Origin: Burkholderia puraquae
Lineage (GTDB): Bacteria; Pseudomonadota; Gammaproteobacteria; Burkholderiales; Burkholderiaceae
Length of the DNA stretch: 64,000 nt
Assembly (NCBI RefSeq): GCF_002099195.1
Contig: NZ_NBYX01000015.1
Location: 124,001-188,000, forward strand
Direction of reading: 5' to 3'
Part shown: positions 44,398 to 55,900 of the stretch, piece by piece
Layout: every line of letters starts with the position of its first letter
Numbering within the stretch: the first letter of the stretch is position 1
Translations under genes and position numbers: made by a program
The notes under the pieces: generated by a model
The model's input: only the letters and a program-made list of their open reading frames with translations
What the model was told of the DNA's origin: nothing
Databases searched by the model: none

Positions 44398-45205
44398 GGT
44401 GTCCGCTTTGAATCCTGCTGGTTGCTCCATCGAATCGCAATGTTACCGCACGAATTGAGCTGCCCGATGACACGATGGGGCGGCATGCATCGGAAGGTGT
44501 GCGGTGGTGATGGCGTCGCCCGATACGCGTCGGTCCAGGGGCGTACGCGGTGCCCGGCATCGCCCGGATGGCGCTTCGGCTGTCGGTGCTCAGCCCGCTT
44601 GCGCAAATGCATGCAGCCGGAGACGACGCAACGAGGGTTGCCGCCGCCTCGGCGCAGGGGCTGGTCGCCAACGGAATGCAAAGCGGACAGGAGCGGTCGG
44701 AAGTTCCGCGGGTGTTCTTCAGGGCGAGGGTGGGTGCCGGTCATCCAAATAAGGAATGAATGGCACGGGGCTCGCCTGGTGACGATCGCCGCACGATGCT
44801 TTGCGGTCGTCTTCGTGGCGGGGTTCGTTCAGGAATGCGAAGTCCGGGCGAATGCAAGCGAGATCGCCGTCGTCCGCTTGTTGCCGTGGAGGACGATGCG
44901 ATTCGGTCTGCACTCGTTGGGACGTCCGGGCAAGAGCGTGCAAGCGGGCGCGACTGGAAGAGCGTCATGACCCACTTCGCCCTGCTTTACCCGGAACGAT
45001 TCATCATTGGAGTCTGGGTCTCAACCCGCCTCGCACACGAAATTCCGGATACCGCCGACGGCTTTGGTTCCGAAGATCCGAAAGCTGGTCCTTCGTTAGC
45101 GGATCAGTTGCAGCAACTAAGAGACCGGCGCACCACGTGACTGACCTGGCTCTCGCCACGCACGCCGCACCCCGCACGACTTTAGACCCCAATGGCAAGC
45201 AATGG
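44398..45205. other. 808-bp gap without a supported gene
   Basis: Several frames of 60-195 codons overlap on both strands; none has a recognisable domain or a convincing start. The upstream end probably carries the promoter of the regulator-efflux locus. No repeat or operator was recognised. Confidence 0.45.
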
Positions 45206-45589
45206 TCAGAGATCTCCGCGCACTTCACCGGTTCCCAGCGCGCTCCGTTGCCGGTTGACTTCCGCCCAAAGCTCATCGCTGTCGTCATTGCGCAGCACGA
45301 CCATCCCGTCGAGTTGATCGTCGGTCACGCCGAAGTATTCCAGGATTTCCCGGCGAACCGCATCGACGAACTGCGCGTATTCCGGTGATGCCTGGGCCTG
45401 CGCGTGCAAGGCGTCGTATGCTGCATCGTCCGCACCGCCGCCGTGCTCGTCGATGTAGCGCGAGATCCACTGGTCTCGTTCGTGGTCGTAATCGGCTTCG
45501 GCGCGCATCGCTTGCACAGCCGTGTAGAAATCCAATTGGGCAAACGCGGCGATCGCCGCCGTTGTCGCCTCGTCGAATGCAGTCGTCAT
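45206..45589 (-). CDS. Hypothetical acidic protein
   Basis: From ATG 45589 the product has 127 residues and is strongly acidic and helical (AIAAFAQLDFYTAVQAMRAE, HAQAQASPEYAQFVDAVRRE, ending with DDSDELWAEVNRQRSALG). It has no Cys or TM helix. No family recognised. Upstream in-frame ATGs (45601 and 45610) are possible starts. Composition is coding-like, which supports a real small cytosolic protein. Confidence 0.6.
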   Translation of the reverse strand: MTTAFDEATTAAIAAFAQLDFYTAVQAMRAEADYDHERDQWISRYIDEHGGGADDAAYDALHAQAQASPEYAQFVDAVRREILEYFGVTDDQLDGMVVLRNDDSDELWAEVNRQRSALGTGEVRGDL

Positions 45590-45610
45590 TCCATCTCTCA
45601 TGTTGGTCAT

Positions 45611-46253
45611 GGCACATCATCGCGTGGGCCGCGCCGGGGCAGGCGCCTCGAATCCGGATGGTGCGACACGCCGGCTGGCGCCGACGTCTGGTCCGAGCAA
45701 AGGCACCATGATCGGGAGGATCACGCCTTCGAGTGCGCCACGCATCGGGGCCGTACGGGCAATAGGATACTCATTTTGCTGCACTGCAGGAACAGCGATG
45801 AAAACGACCGGGGCGGCAGATCGCAGAACAAGTGTCGAGCGTATCGCCGCGAGCGCCACTGAAACGTGACGGACCTGGCGGGGCGGTAGTCTGGACGCCA
45901 CGCGATATTTTCAAGAGCCACGATAGCCATTCCCCGACCCAACTGCGGGTGTGATCCGCCCCAACCACCTCCTTGGCGAAGGCGAGCAGGAGCTCGCCGA
46001 GCCGAACCGGCTGCTCCTGTTGGATCCAGTGACCCGCGCCGTCGATCAGCTCGATGCCCTCCATTCCTGCGCGCCTTCCCCGCTTGTCGGCGATTCCCGG
46101 AATCGCTGAAATCAGAAGACCAGCTCGCCGAAGCCTGTCCCTTCTCGCCCTGACCGCACGTTGACGTGGCCAGGGCTTTTCGCAGGGTCGCAGGGCATTC
46201 GCCAGCGACATTCAATCTCGAGCCCGGAGCCGTTGGGGCTCCGAGAAGGGGCA
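45611..46253. other. Gap with decayed gene pieces
   Basis: This stretch between the acidic protein and the molybdenum hydroxylase contains one recognisable remnant (45957-46065, listed separately) and otherwise frames with no recognisable product. Confidence 0.5.
45957..46065 (-). pseudogene. Alpha/beta-hydrolase C-terminal remnant
   Basis: On the minus strand a frame reads MEGIELIDGAGHWIQQEQP followed by VRLGELLLAFAKEVVG. This is the usual end of alpha/beta hydrolases of the epoxide-hydrolase type, where the His of GAGHW is the catalytic base. The preceding 250 residues are missing, so the gene is a remnant. Confidence 0.55.
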
Positions 46254-48743
46254 TCAGGTCGTCGTTGGCTTCTTGAGATCGTCGACGCACGGGATGCCTG
46301 CTCTCCGCTTTGGCCGGAGGAACCTGGGCACGGCGTTTCCTTGCCCGACGCCCGCCTGGCTTTGACTGACCTTCGGCTTCAACGCGGCCGTCTTCGCCTT
46401 GCGCGGCATTCGGCAGCCGCCGGCCGGCAGGTCGGCGTACGGATCGTCTTCGGCGGCCGTCGCGGCAGGCAGCACGGGCGCGTTCGACGCAACCAGCATC
46501 GGCGCGAACGGCAACGCATGCAGCCGCTCGCCGGTCAGCACGAACGCGCCGTTGGCGACCGCCGGCGCGATCGGCGGCACCCCGGCTTCGCTCAACCCGG
46601 TCGGATGCGCGTCCGACGGAACAAAGAACACGTCCACCGGCGCCGCTTCCTGCATCCGCACCGGCGAGTAGTCGGCGAACCCGGCGTTGCGGACCGCGCC
46701 GTGCTCGACGTCGATCGCGAAACCAGGCTTCGTCGTCGCGAGGCCGAACAACGCACCGCCCTGGATCTGCGCTTCGGCGCCGGTCGGGTTCACGATGCGG
46801 CCGGCATGCACGCCTGCCGTCACGCGATGCACGCGTGGTTGCTGCGCTTCGATCGACACTTCCGTTACGTACGCGACGACCGTGCCGGCCGTTTCGTGCA
46901 TCGCGACGCCCCACGCGTGCCCGGCGGGCAGCCTGCGCGTGCCGTAGCCCGACTTGTCGACGGCCAGCGCAAGCGCTTGGCGATGGTGCGTGTGCTCGGG
47001 ACCGGAGAGCCGCGCCATCCGGTAGGCGACCGGGTCCTGGCGGGCCGAGTGCGCGAGTTCGTCGACGAGTGTCTCCATCACGAACGCCGTATGCGTATTG
47101 CCGCCCGAGCGCCATGACTGGACCGGTACGTCGACGTCCGGCTGGTGGACCGACACCCGCATCGGGAAACCGTACGGGCTGTTCGCCACGCCTTCGGTCA
47201 GGTCGGGATCGGTGCCGCTCTTGCGAATCGTCGTGCGCTCGAGCGGCGAACCCTTCAGCACCGACTGGCCGACGACGACGTGCTGCCAGTCCCGCACCGC
47301 GCCGCTGCCGTCGACGCCGATGTCGACGCGATGCAGCACCATCGGGCGGTAATAACCGCCGCGCAGATCGTCCTCGCGCGTCCAGATCGTCTTGACGGGG
47401 CCCAGGTGGCCGGCCGCCAGGTACGCGGCCGACACGCGGGCGGCTTCGACCACGTAATCCGACGTTGGCGTCGAGCGCCGGCCGTAGTCGCCGCCCGACA
47501 TCATCGTGAAGATCTGGACTTTCCCGGGCGCGACGCCGAGTGCCTTCGCGACCGCGGCGCGATCGGTCGTCTGCATCGCCGAGCCGCCCCAGATCTTGAT
47601 CCCGCACGCGCAGCTCGGCGGGCCGACGTCGACCGTGCAGCTGAGCGGTTCCATCGGCGCATGCGCAAGATATGGAAATTCGTAGTCCTTCCGGATGCGC
47701 GTCGCGGCCGGCGGCGCGTTGCCGGCATCGGCTGTGCGCACCACGGTGCCGGGCGTACCGGCGAGCTGCTTGTACGCCTGCATCTGTTCGGCGGACGTGA
47801 CGGTCGAGCCGGTGTCCTTCCACGTGACCTGCAGCGCGTCGCGACCGAGTTTGGCCGGCCAGTAGCCGTTCGCGATCACGGCCACGCCGGTGCCGCCGCG
47901 ATCGGTCGGGATTTCCACGACCTCGACCACGCCTTTGACGGCCCGGGCCGCTGCGGCGTTGTAGCTCGCGACCTGTCCGCCGAAGCGCGGCGGGCGCGCG
48001 ACCACCGCCACCATCATGTCCGGCAGGCGCCAGTCCATCCCGTACTTGAGCGTGCCGTCGAGCACGGCGCGCGATTCGACGCGCGGGGTCGGCTTGCCGA
48101 TGATGCGGAACTGGTCGGGCGACTTCAGCGGCACGTGCTGCGGCACCGGCATTGCCATCGCGTCCGGCGCGAGTTCGCCGTAGGTCGCACTGTGGCTGCC
48201 GGACGTCACGACGCCATGCGCGGTCCGGCACGTGGCCGGATCGACGTTCCAGCGCCGGGCGGCCGCAGCAACGAGCATCGCGCGGGCCGATGCGCCGAGT
48301 TCGCGGTATTGCGTGAACGAGTGGTTGATCGACGTCGAGCCGCCCGTCATCTGGATCCCGGTCACCGGATCCTTGTACGGCTCGCCGGCCGGCGCGAGCA
48401 CGGTGCGCACGTTGTGCCAGTCGGCATCGAGTTCGTCGGCCAGCGCCATCGGCAGCGCGGTGCTGACGCCCTGGCCGGACTCCGTCCGGTTGACGGCCAC
48501 CGTCACCGTGTTGTCAGGTTCGATGATCAGGAATGCTTGAGGTGGCGAAGTCAGAAGGGGCCTGCCGGCTTCGGCGCTGGCGCGCGTCGGCGCGATGCCG
48601 AGTGCGAGACAGCCGCTCGCCGCCATCGTGAGTTTCAGGAAATCGCGCCGGCCGAGCATCGGAGAACCGGCTCCGGCGACCGGCGAAGCGTCGAGGGTAG
48701 GGGTGTCGGTGTTAGCCAGGCGAACGGCGGTACGGATACGCAT
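46254..48743 (-). CDS. Molybdopterin-binding hydroxylase large subunit (IorB-like)
   Basis: The protein (829 residues from ATG 48743) has a twin-Arg signal with RRDFLKL (Arg32-Arg33) and is thus probably exported folded. It belongs to the xanthine-oxidase-type molybdenum hydroxylases of the isoquinoline 1-oxidoreductase beta-subunit group: NRTESGQGVSTALPMALADE, then DYGRRSTPTSDYV, SGGNTHTAFVMETLVDELA, and GLSEAGVPPIAPAVANGAF with the catalytic Glu. The last 50 residues form a Lys/Arg/Pro-rich tail that I do not recognise in the family. The 2Fe-2S subunit gene lies 21 bp upstream. It hydroxylates aldehydes or N-heterocycles; substrate unknown. Confidence 0.9.
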   Translation of the reverse strand: MRIRTAVRLANTDTPTLDASPVAGAGSPMLGRRDFLKLTMAASGCLALGIAPTRASAEAGRPLLTSPPQAFLIIEPDNTVTVAVNRTESGQGVSTALPMALADELDADWHNVRTVLAPAGEPYKDPVTGIQMTGGSTSINHSFTQYRELGASARAMLVAAAARRWNVDPATCRTAHGVVTSGSHSATYGELAPDAMAMPVPQHVPLKSPDQFRIIGKPTPRVESRAVLDGTLKYGMDWRLPDMMVAVVARPPRFGGQVASYNAAAARAVKGVVEVVEIPTDRGGTGVAVIANGYWPAKLGRDALQVTWKDTGSTVTSAEQMQAYKQLAGTPGTVVRTADAGNAPPAATRIRKDYEFPYLAHAPMEPLSCTVDVGPPSCACGIKIWGGSAMQTTDRAAVAKALGVAPGKVQIFTMMSGGDYGRRSTPTSDYVVEAARVSAAYLAAGHLGPVKTIWTREDDLRGGYYRPMVLHRVDIGVDGSGAVRDWQHVVVGQSVLKGSPLERTTIRKSGTDPDLTEGVANSPYGFPMRVSVHQPDVDVPVQSWRSGGNTHTAFVMETLVDELAHSARQDPVAYRMARLSGPEHTHHRQALALAVDKSGYGTRRLPAGHAWGVAMHETAGTVVAYVTEVSIEAQQPRVHRVTAGVHAGRIVNPTGAEAQIQGGALFGLATTKPGFAIDVEHGAVRNAGFADYSPVRMQEAAPVDVFFVPSDAHPTGLSEAGVPPIAPAVANGAFVLTGERLHALPFAPMLVASNAPVLPAATAAEDDPYADLPAGGCRMPRKAKTAALKPKVSQSQAGVGQGNAVPRFLRPKRRAGIPCVDDLKKPTTT

Positions 48744-48764
48744 GATCACAGTCTCCCGGCAGGC

Positions 48765-49223
48765 TCAGGCAAGCGCGCTGGCTGCATCGTGAATCGCGGC
48801 GCGGATGCGCTGGTAGGTTGCGCAACGGCACAGGTTGCCGGCCATCGCGCCGTCGATGTCGGCATCGGTGGGCGCCTTGTTGCCGCGCAGCAGCCCGACC
48901 GCGCTCATCATCTGGCCGCTCTGGCAGTAACCGCATTGCGCGACGTCGTGGCGGACCCACGCGTCGAGGACAGCCTTGCCGATTGCATCGCCCGCGAGGT
49001 GCTCGGACGTCGTGATGCGCGCGTTTCCCACCGCCTGCAGCGCCAGCGTGCAGCTATGCACGGGCCGGCCGTCGACGTGCACGGTGCACGCGCCGCAGTC
49101 GCCGGTGCCGCAGCCGAACTTGGTGCCGGTCAGGCCGAGGTTGTCGCGCAGCACCCAGAGCACCGGTGTCGACGGATCGGCATCGACCTCCACCGACCGG
49201 TTGTTGATGTTCAACGTCGCCAT
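48765..49223 (-). CDS. 2Fe-2S subunit of molybdenum hydroxylase (IorA-like)
   Basis: From ATG 49223 (GGGAGAA upstream) the protein has 152 residues with both family clusters: a plant-type 2Fe-2S site (Cys38, Cys43, Cys46, Cys58) and a C-terminal site (Cys97, Cys100, Cys132, Cys134; AQCGYCQSGQMM and GNLCRCATYQRI). It passes electrons from the large subunit to an external acceptor. No FAD subunit or cytochrome gene is adjacent, so this is the two-subunit IorAB-type arrangement. First gene of the operon. Confidence 0.95.
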   Translation of the reverse strand: MATLNINNRSVEVDADPSTPVLWVLRDNLGLTGTKFGCGTGDCGACTVHVDGRPVHSCTLALQAVGNARITTSEHLAGDAIGKAVLDAWVRHDVAQCGYCQSGQMMSAVGLLRGNKAPTDADIDGAMAGNLCRCATYQRIRAAIHDAASALA

Positions 49224-49957
49224 CGTGAAGTTCTCCCGTGGACATCTCGTAATCGTTCGCAAGACCAAGCCGCGGCACGGCCGATGTAAATCAATTAAAG
49301 CAGATTCGAGAATAAATCAGCATCCCGGCAATCCGGGTTTTTGCCTTTTTTAATGATTGGCGTGCTTTAGTTAAAACATGAAATTTACATCCCGTATACG
49401 GATTGACGGATGTTCCAGAAAGATTGTTGAGTTTTGACAAAAATCTGTTAGCCCCATGGAAAACGTTTGCGAGTCGTGCCTATATTTGTCTCGCGATCAC
49501 GCCAGGAGGATTAGGGATCGAATATTGAGCACCCGAAAGCCTGTACGCGAATCATTCGCAATCAGGTTAATTCGATGACCGGCATTCAGTGTTCGTTTAC
49601 CAAGGATGAGACGCCCGCGGGAGAGGGAGCACAGTGCGTTCGTCGTTTGACCTGTACAGGCACAGGTGCCATAAACGCCGATCGACGGGACAGCGTGTGC
49701 TTTGCCTCCGTGAAACAGCAGCTTCCAATAAGTGGAAGATTTACCGGCCAGGGGGATTAAAAGTAAAAGATGCCGATTAAATAATGCCCGTTGATTAATT
49801 CTCGCCAGTTGTCAATCGAGTCATCTGCTTCGATTTGATGATGGGGTGGTATTTTCAAAAAAAATATCGAATAACGCATTCCGGTATTTTCCTTCCGCAT
49901 TTTTAATGCGTGGAAGGGATTTCTGGTCGTCGATTCTCTTTATGGGAAGGTGTGATT
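49224..49957. other. AT-rich leader upstream of the giant autotransporter
   Basis: This 734-bp region is much AT-richer than either neighbour (for example 49290-49440 and 49750-49910). It should contain the divergent promoters of the molybdenum hydroxylase and the autotransporter. AAACGTTT at 49463-49470 is a small palindrome. An ORF of 61 codons (49575-49760) has no supporting features and is not called. Confidence 0.5.
49891..49917 (+). promoter_or_regulatory. 5'-leader hairpin of the autotransporter gene
   Basis: CCTTCCGCATT pairs with AATGC-gt-GGAAGG (11 bp with a 2-nt bulge, loop TTT), ending 40 bp before the ATG. It may affect mRNA stability or translation start of the very long gene; no riboswitch or thermometer class was recognised. 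Confidence 0.4.
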
Positions 49958-52900
49958 ATGCGTATGCGCATGGGTTCGAATAAAAAGCGCGCGGAAGCAC
50001 GTCCGAAACTCCTCGTACCGACCGGCATGCTGGTCGCGCTGGTCGGCGCCGGGGTCATTCCCGCCGATGCACTGGCCGCCTGCACCGGCACACCTACCGT
50101 CACGTGTACCGGCGCGACCACGAGCTATGCGAACGGCACGAACAGCCTCAACGTCACGGTCGCCCAGGGCGCGACCGTTTCCGTGCTGCCGTTGTTCGGC
50201 GGGACCGCGATGTCGCTGACGGGCAGCGGCGTCACGCTGACCAACAACGGCAGGATCGACCCGGCCCTGTCCGGATTGAGTCTCGTCTCCAACGGCACCG
50301 TCGTCGGGAATATCGGGTCCGCGAGCGTCGTCAACGTCACCAACACGAACACCGGCGTGATGATGGGTTCGACGAGCTCGCTGCTCAACGGGCCGGCGTT
50401 GACCGTCTACAACGGTGCGGGCGGCACGACCAACATCACGAATGCCGGCACGATCGGCACGACCGGCCTGCTCGGCTTTTCCGCCGGGCCCACCGCGCAG
50501 GTGGTGACCACGTCGGGCGGCGCACAGGTCAATTTCACGAACGTGAGCGGCGGCGCGATCAACGGCTCCGTCGTGCTGGCCCCGAGCACCCTGGCCGGCA
50601 CCGGCAATACGTTTACCAACGGCGGGACCGTGACCGGCAACGTGTCGCTGGGCGGGGCCGTCGGCGCGTCGAACACGTTCAATGCGATGACCGGATCGTC
50701 GGTCGGGCTCGGCGTCGATGCGGGCCTGGGCGGCAACAATACGCTCAACCTGCAGCTGAACACGGCAGGCGGCAGCGCGGCGAACGGCGCGATCGCGGTC
50801 GATACGTACGGCAATTTCACCCATCTCGCGGTCCAGGGCGGCACGTGGAACATCACCGGCGCATCGACCGCATCGGACGCGTCGCTGACCGGCGGCACCG
50901 CGATCGTCAACGGCAGCGGTGCGCTCGGCACCGGAACGATCGTCGGCGGGGGCGGCACGCTCGAGGCCGGCATGGTCGGCGTGAACCTCCTGAACAACGT
51001 GACGCTCGGCGCGGGGCTGACGGTCGACGGCGCGACGGGGATCGCGTTGTCCGGCGCGATTAGCGGCGGCGGCGCGCTGAACGCGAGCGGCACCGGCACG
51101 CTGACGCTGAACGGCAACAATTCGTTCGCGGGCGGCACGAATCTGACGGGCGGCGGCGGGATCGTCGCCGGCAGCGGCGCGGCGCTCGGCAGCGGCACGC
51201 TGAACGTGACGGGCGCGGGCGGCACGCTCGGCACGAGCATCGGCGGCACGGTGCTCGGCAATGCGGTGAATCTCGGCACCGGCGTCACGCTCGGCCTGAA
51301 CGGCTCGGCCGACCTCGGGCTGAGCGGCGTGATCGCCGGCAATGGCGGTCTGGCGCAAACCGGCACCGGCGCGACCACGCTGCTCGGTGCGAATACCTTC
51401 TCGGGCGGCACGACACTGAGCGGCGGCGGGCTGGTCGCGGGCAACGGCGCCGCACTCGGCACGGGCGCGCTGCATGTGAGCGGTGCGGGCGGCTCGCTCG
51501 GCGCAAGCGTCGGCGGCACGCTGCTGGGCAACGCGGTGAACCTCGACGCAGGCGCGACGCTGGGCCTGAACGGCGCGGCGGACTTGAGCCTGGGCGGCTC
51601 GATCGCCGGCAACGGCAGCCTCGCGCAAACCGGCACCGGCACGACCACGCTGCTCGGCGCGAACACCTTCACGGGCGGCACGACGCTGGGCGCGGGCGGT
51701 CTCGTCGCGGGCAACGGCGCGGCATTGGGCACGGGCGCGCTGAACGTGACCGGCGCGGGCGGTTCGCTCGCGACGAACGCGAGCGGCACGCTGCTCGGCA
51801 ATGCGGTGAATCTCGGCGCGGGCGCGACGCTGGGCCTGAACGGCGCGGCCGACCTCAGCCTCGGCGGCACGATCGGCGGCAGCGGCAGCCTCGCGCAAAC
51901 CGGCGCGGGCACGACGACGCTGCTCGGCGCGAACACGTTCACGGGCGGCACGACGCTCGGCGGCGGCGGGCTCGTCGCCGGCAACGGCGCGGCATTGGGC
52001 GCGGGTGCGCTGAACGTGGTCGGCGCGGGCGGCTCGCTCGCGACCAACGCGAGCGGCACGGTGCTCGGCAATGCGGTGAATCTCGGCGCGGGCGCGACAC
52101 TCGGCCTGAACGGCGCGGCCGATCTCGGCCTGGGCGGCACGATTTCCGGAGCAGGCGGTCTGGCGCTCGGCGGCACCGGCGCGACGACGCTGTCCGGCGC
52201 GAACACGTTCACCGGCGGCGCGAGCCTGACGGGCGGCGGCAGCCTGATCGTCGACGGCGGCACGGCGCTCGGCATCGGCGGCGCATTGAACGTAAGCGGC
52301 CTCGGCGGTTCGCTGAGCGCGGATCTGGCCGCCGGTGCGGCACTCGCGAACACGATCAACCTGAACGGCGCATCGCTGACGCTGAACGGTGCGAACGACC
52401 TCGGCCTGAGCGGTACGGTCAACGGCACCGGCGGTCTGGTGCTGAGCGGCACGGGGACGACGACGCTGTCCGGCGCGAACACCTTCGGCGGCGGCACGAC
52501 CCTGAGCGCCGGCACGCTGCTCGCCGGCAGCAACACGGCGCTCGGCACCGGCGCGTTGAACGTGACCGGCGCGGGCGGCGCACTCGGCGCGAGCGTGAAC
52601 GGCACGGCATTGGGCAACGCGGTGAACCTCGGCGCGGGCGCGACACTCGCGTTGACCGGCGCGAACGATCTCGGCCTGGGCGGCGTGATCGCCGGCGGCG
52701 GCGGCATCGCGCAGGTCGGATCGGGCATCACGACGCTGCTCGGCGCGAACACGTATACGGGCGGCACGACGCTGAGTGGCGGCGGGATTCTCGCGGGCAA
52801 TGGCGGCGCACTCGGCACGGGCGCACTGAACGTGACGGGCGCGGGCGGCTCGCTCGGCACGACCGTCGGCGGCACGGTGCTCGGCAATGCGATCCAGCTC

Positions 52901-55900
52901 GGCGCGGGCGCGGCGCTCACGGTCGGCGGTACCCACGACCTCGGGCTGGGCGGGATCATCTCTGGCAGCGGCGGCCTCGATGTCAGCGGCCCGGGCACGA
53001 CGACGCTGACCGCGGCCGAGACGTTCACCGGCGGCACCACGATCGGCAGCGGCACGCTGGCAATCGGCGCAGGCGGCAGCCTTGCCGCGTCGAGCCCGCT
53101 CAGCCTGACGGGCGCGGGCGCGCAGTTCAGCATCGCCGGGGCGACCACGCCGCAGTCGATCGGCACGCTGTCGGGCGTGGCGGGTTCGGCGATCGATCTC
53201 GGTGCGAACCACCTGACGCTGGCCGGTAGCGGCAGCGGCGTCTTTGCCGGCGACATCGGCGGGGCGGGCGGGCTGACGCTGTCGGGAACCGGCTCGCAGG
53301 CGCTGACGGGCAACAACACGTATGCGGGCGGCACGGCACTGACCGGTGGAAGCCTGCTCGTCGGAAGTGCCACGGCGCTCGGCCTGGGTGCGCTCGACGT
53401 CAACGGCTCGGCTTCGCTCGGCGCGAGCGTGCCGGGCGTGACGCTCGGTAACGCGGTCAATCTCGGCGCCGGCGTCACGCTGGGGCTGAACGGCGCGACC
53501 GATCTGGGCCTGAGCGGCACGATCGCCGGCAACGGCGGCCTGGCCCAAACCGGTACCGGCACGACGACGCTCACCGGCACGAACACGTACACGGGCGGCA
53601 CGACGCTGAGCGGCGGCGGCCTCATCGCGGGCAACGGCGCGGCGCTGGGCACGGGTGCGCTGAACGTGACGGGCGCGGGCGGTGCGCTTGCGACGAACGT
53701 CGCCGGCACCCTGCTCGGCAATGCGGTGACGCTGGGCGCAGGCGCGACGCTCGGCCTGAACGGCTCGGCCGATCTGAGCCTGGGCGGCGTGATCTCCGGC
53801 AACGGCGGGATCGCGCAAACCGGCAGCGGCACGACGACGCTGCTCGGTGCGAATACCTTCTCGGGCGGCACGACGCTGAGCAGCGGCGGGCTGATCGCCG
53901 GCAACGGCGCGGCGCTCGGTACTGGCGCGCTGAACGTCGCGGGCGCGGGCGGCACGCTCGGCACGAGCGTCGGCGGCACCGTGCTCGGCAACGCGGTGAA
54001 TCTCGGCACGGGCGCGACGCTGACGGTCGGCGGCGCCAACGATCTTGGCCTGGGCGGTGCGATCTCGGGCGGCGGCAACCTGTCGGTGAACGGCCCGTCG
54101 ACGACGACGCTCACCGGTGCGGGTTCGTACACCGGCATGACGACGATCGGTAACGGCAGCACGCTTGCGGTGGGGGCGGGCGGCAGTCTGTCGGGCGGCA
54201 GCCTGTTCGATCTGGCCGGCGCAGGCGCGACGCTCGACCTGAGCGCCGCCACCTTGCCGCAGACGACGGGCGGCCTGGCTGGCGTGGCGGGCTCGGCGGT
54301 GAACCTCGGCGGCAACACGCTGACGCTGGGAGGCTCCGGCAACACCAGCTTCGGCGGCACCATCGGCGGCGCGGGCGGGCTGACGATGTCGGGCACCGGC
54401 ACGGAAACGCTGCTCGGCGCGAATACGTACACGGGCGGCACGACGATCAACAGCGGCACGCTGGCGATCGGCGGCGGCGGCAGCCTGTCGGCGGGCGGCG
54501 CAGTGAACCTGGCCGGCGCGGGTGCGACGTTCGACCTCAGCGGCGCGGCGCTGCCGCAGACGGCGGGCGCGCTGTCCGGCGTGGCGGGTTCGACGGTGAA
54601 TCTCGGCGGCAACAACCTGACGCTCGGCGGCACGGGCAGCGGCACCTATGACGGCACGATCGGCGGCCTGGGCGGCAGCCTTACGCTGTCGGGTACGGGC
54701 ACCGAAACGCTGAACGGCACGAACACGTATACGGGCGGCACGAGCCTGATCGGCGGCGGAACACTGATCGCGGGCAACGGGGCGGCGCTCGGCAGCGGCG
54801 CACTGAACACGAGCGGCGCGGGCGGCACGCTGGCCGCGAGCGTCGCCGGCACGACGTTGAGCAACGCGGTCAATCTCGGCGCGGGTTCGGCACTGACGCT
54901 CGGCGGGACGAACGACCTGGGCCTGAGCGGCGTCATCTCGGGCGGCGGCGGTCTTGCGCAAGCCGGCAGTGGCACGACGACGCTTTCCGGCGCCAACACC
55001 TACGCGGGCGGCACCACGCTGAGTGCCGGCGGCCTGTCCGTCGGCAACAACGCGGCGCTCGGCACGGGCACGCTCAGCGTGACCGGCAGCGGCGGCGCAC
55101 TCAGCGCGAGCACCGCCAACCTCCTGCTGGCGAACGCGGTCGATCTGGGCGCCGGTGCCGCACTGAACCTCGGCGGCTTCAACGGCTTCGGCCTGAACGG
55201 CATCATTTCCGGCGCGGGCGGCGTGGTGCAGTCCGGCTCGGGCACGACGACGCTCGGCGGCTCGAACACCTACAGCGGCGGGACGACGTTGAACAGCGGC
55301 GGACTGAGCGTGGGCAGCAATAATGCGCTCGGTTCCGGTGCGCTGAACGTGACCGGCAACGGCACGTTGAACGCCAGCGTGAGCGGCACGACGCTCGGCA
55401 ACGCGGTCACGCTCGGCGCGGGCGCGACGCTCGGGCTGAACGGCGCGAATGATTTGGGCCTGGGTGGCACGATTTCCGGCAGCGGCGGCCTCGCGCAGAC
55501 CGGCACGGGCACGACGACGCTCACCGGCACGAATACCTACGGCGGCGGCACCACGTTGAGCGGCGGCGGGCTCATTGCCGGCAACGGCAGCGCACTGGGT
55601 TCCGGCGCGCTGAACGTCACGGGCGCGGGCGGCTCGCTCGGCACGACCGTCGGCGGCACGACGCTCGGCAATGCGGTGAATCTCGGCGCAGGTTCGACGC
55701 TGACGGTGGGCGGTGCGAACGATCTCGGCCTGGGCGGTGCGATCTCGGGCAGCGGCAACCTGGCGGTGAATGGCCCGTCGACGACGACGCTCACGGGCGC
55801 CAACACCTATACGGGCAACACGACGATCGGCGGCGGCAGCACGCTGGCGGTGGGGGCGGGCGGCAGCCTGTCGTCGGGCAGCGCGCTCGACCTGACCGGC

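Noticed and set aside
49575..49760. 61-codon frame in the autotransporter leader
   Set aside because: It has no ribosome-binding site, no hydrophobic or structural features, and lies in AT-rich promoter DNA.
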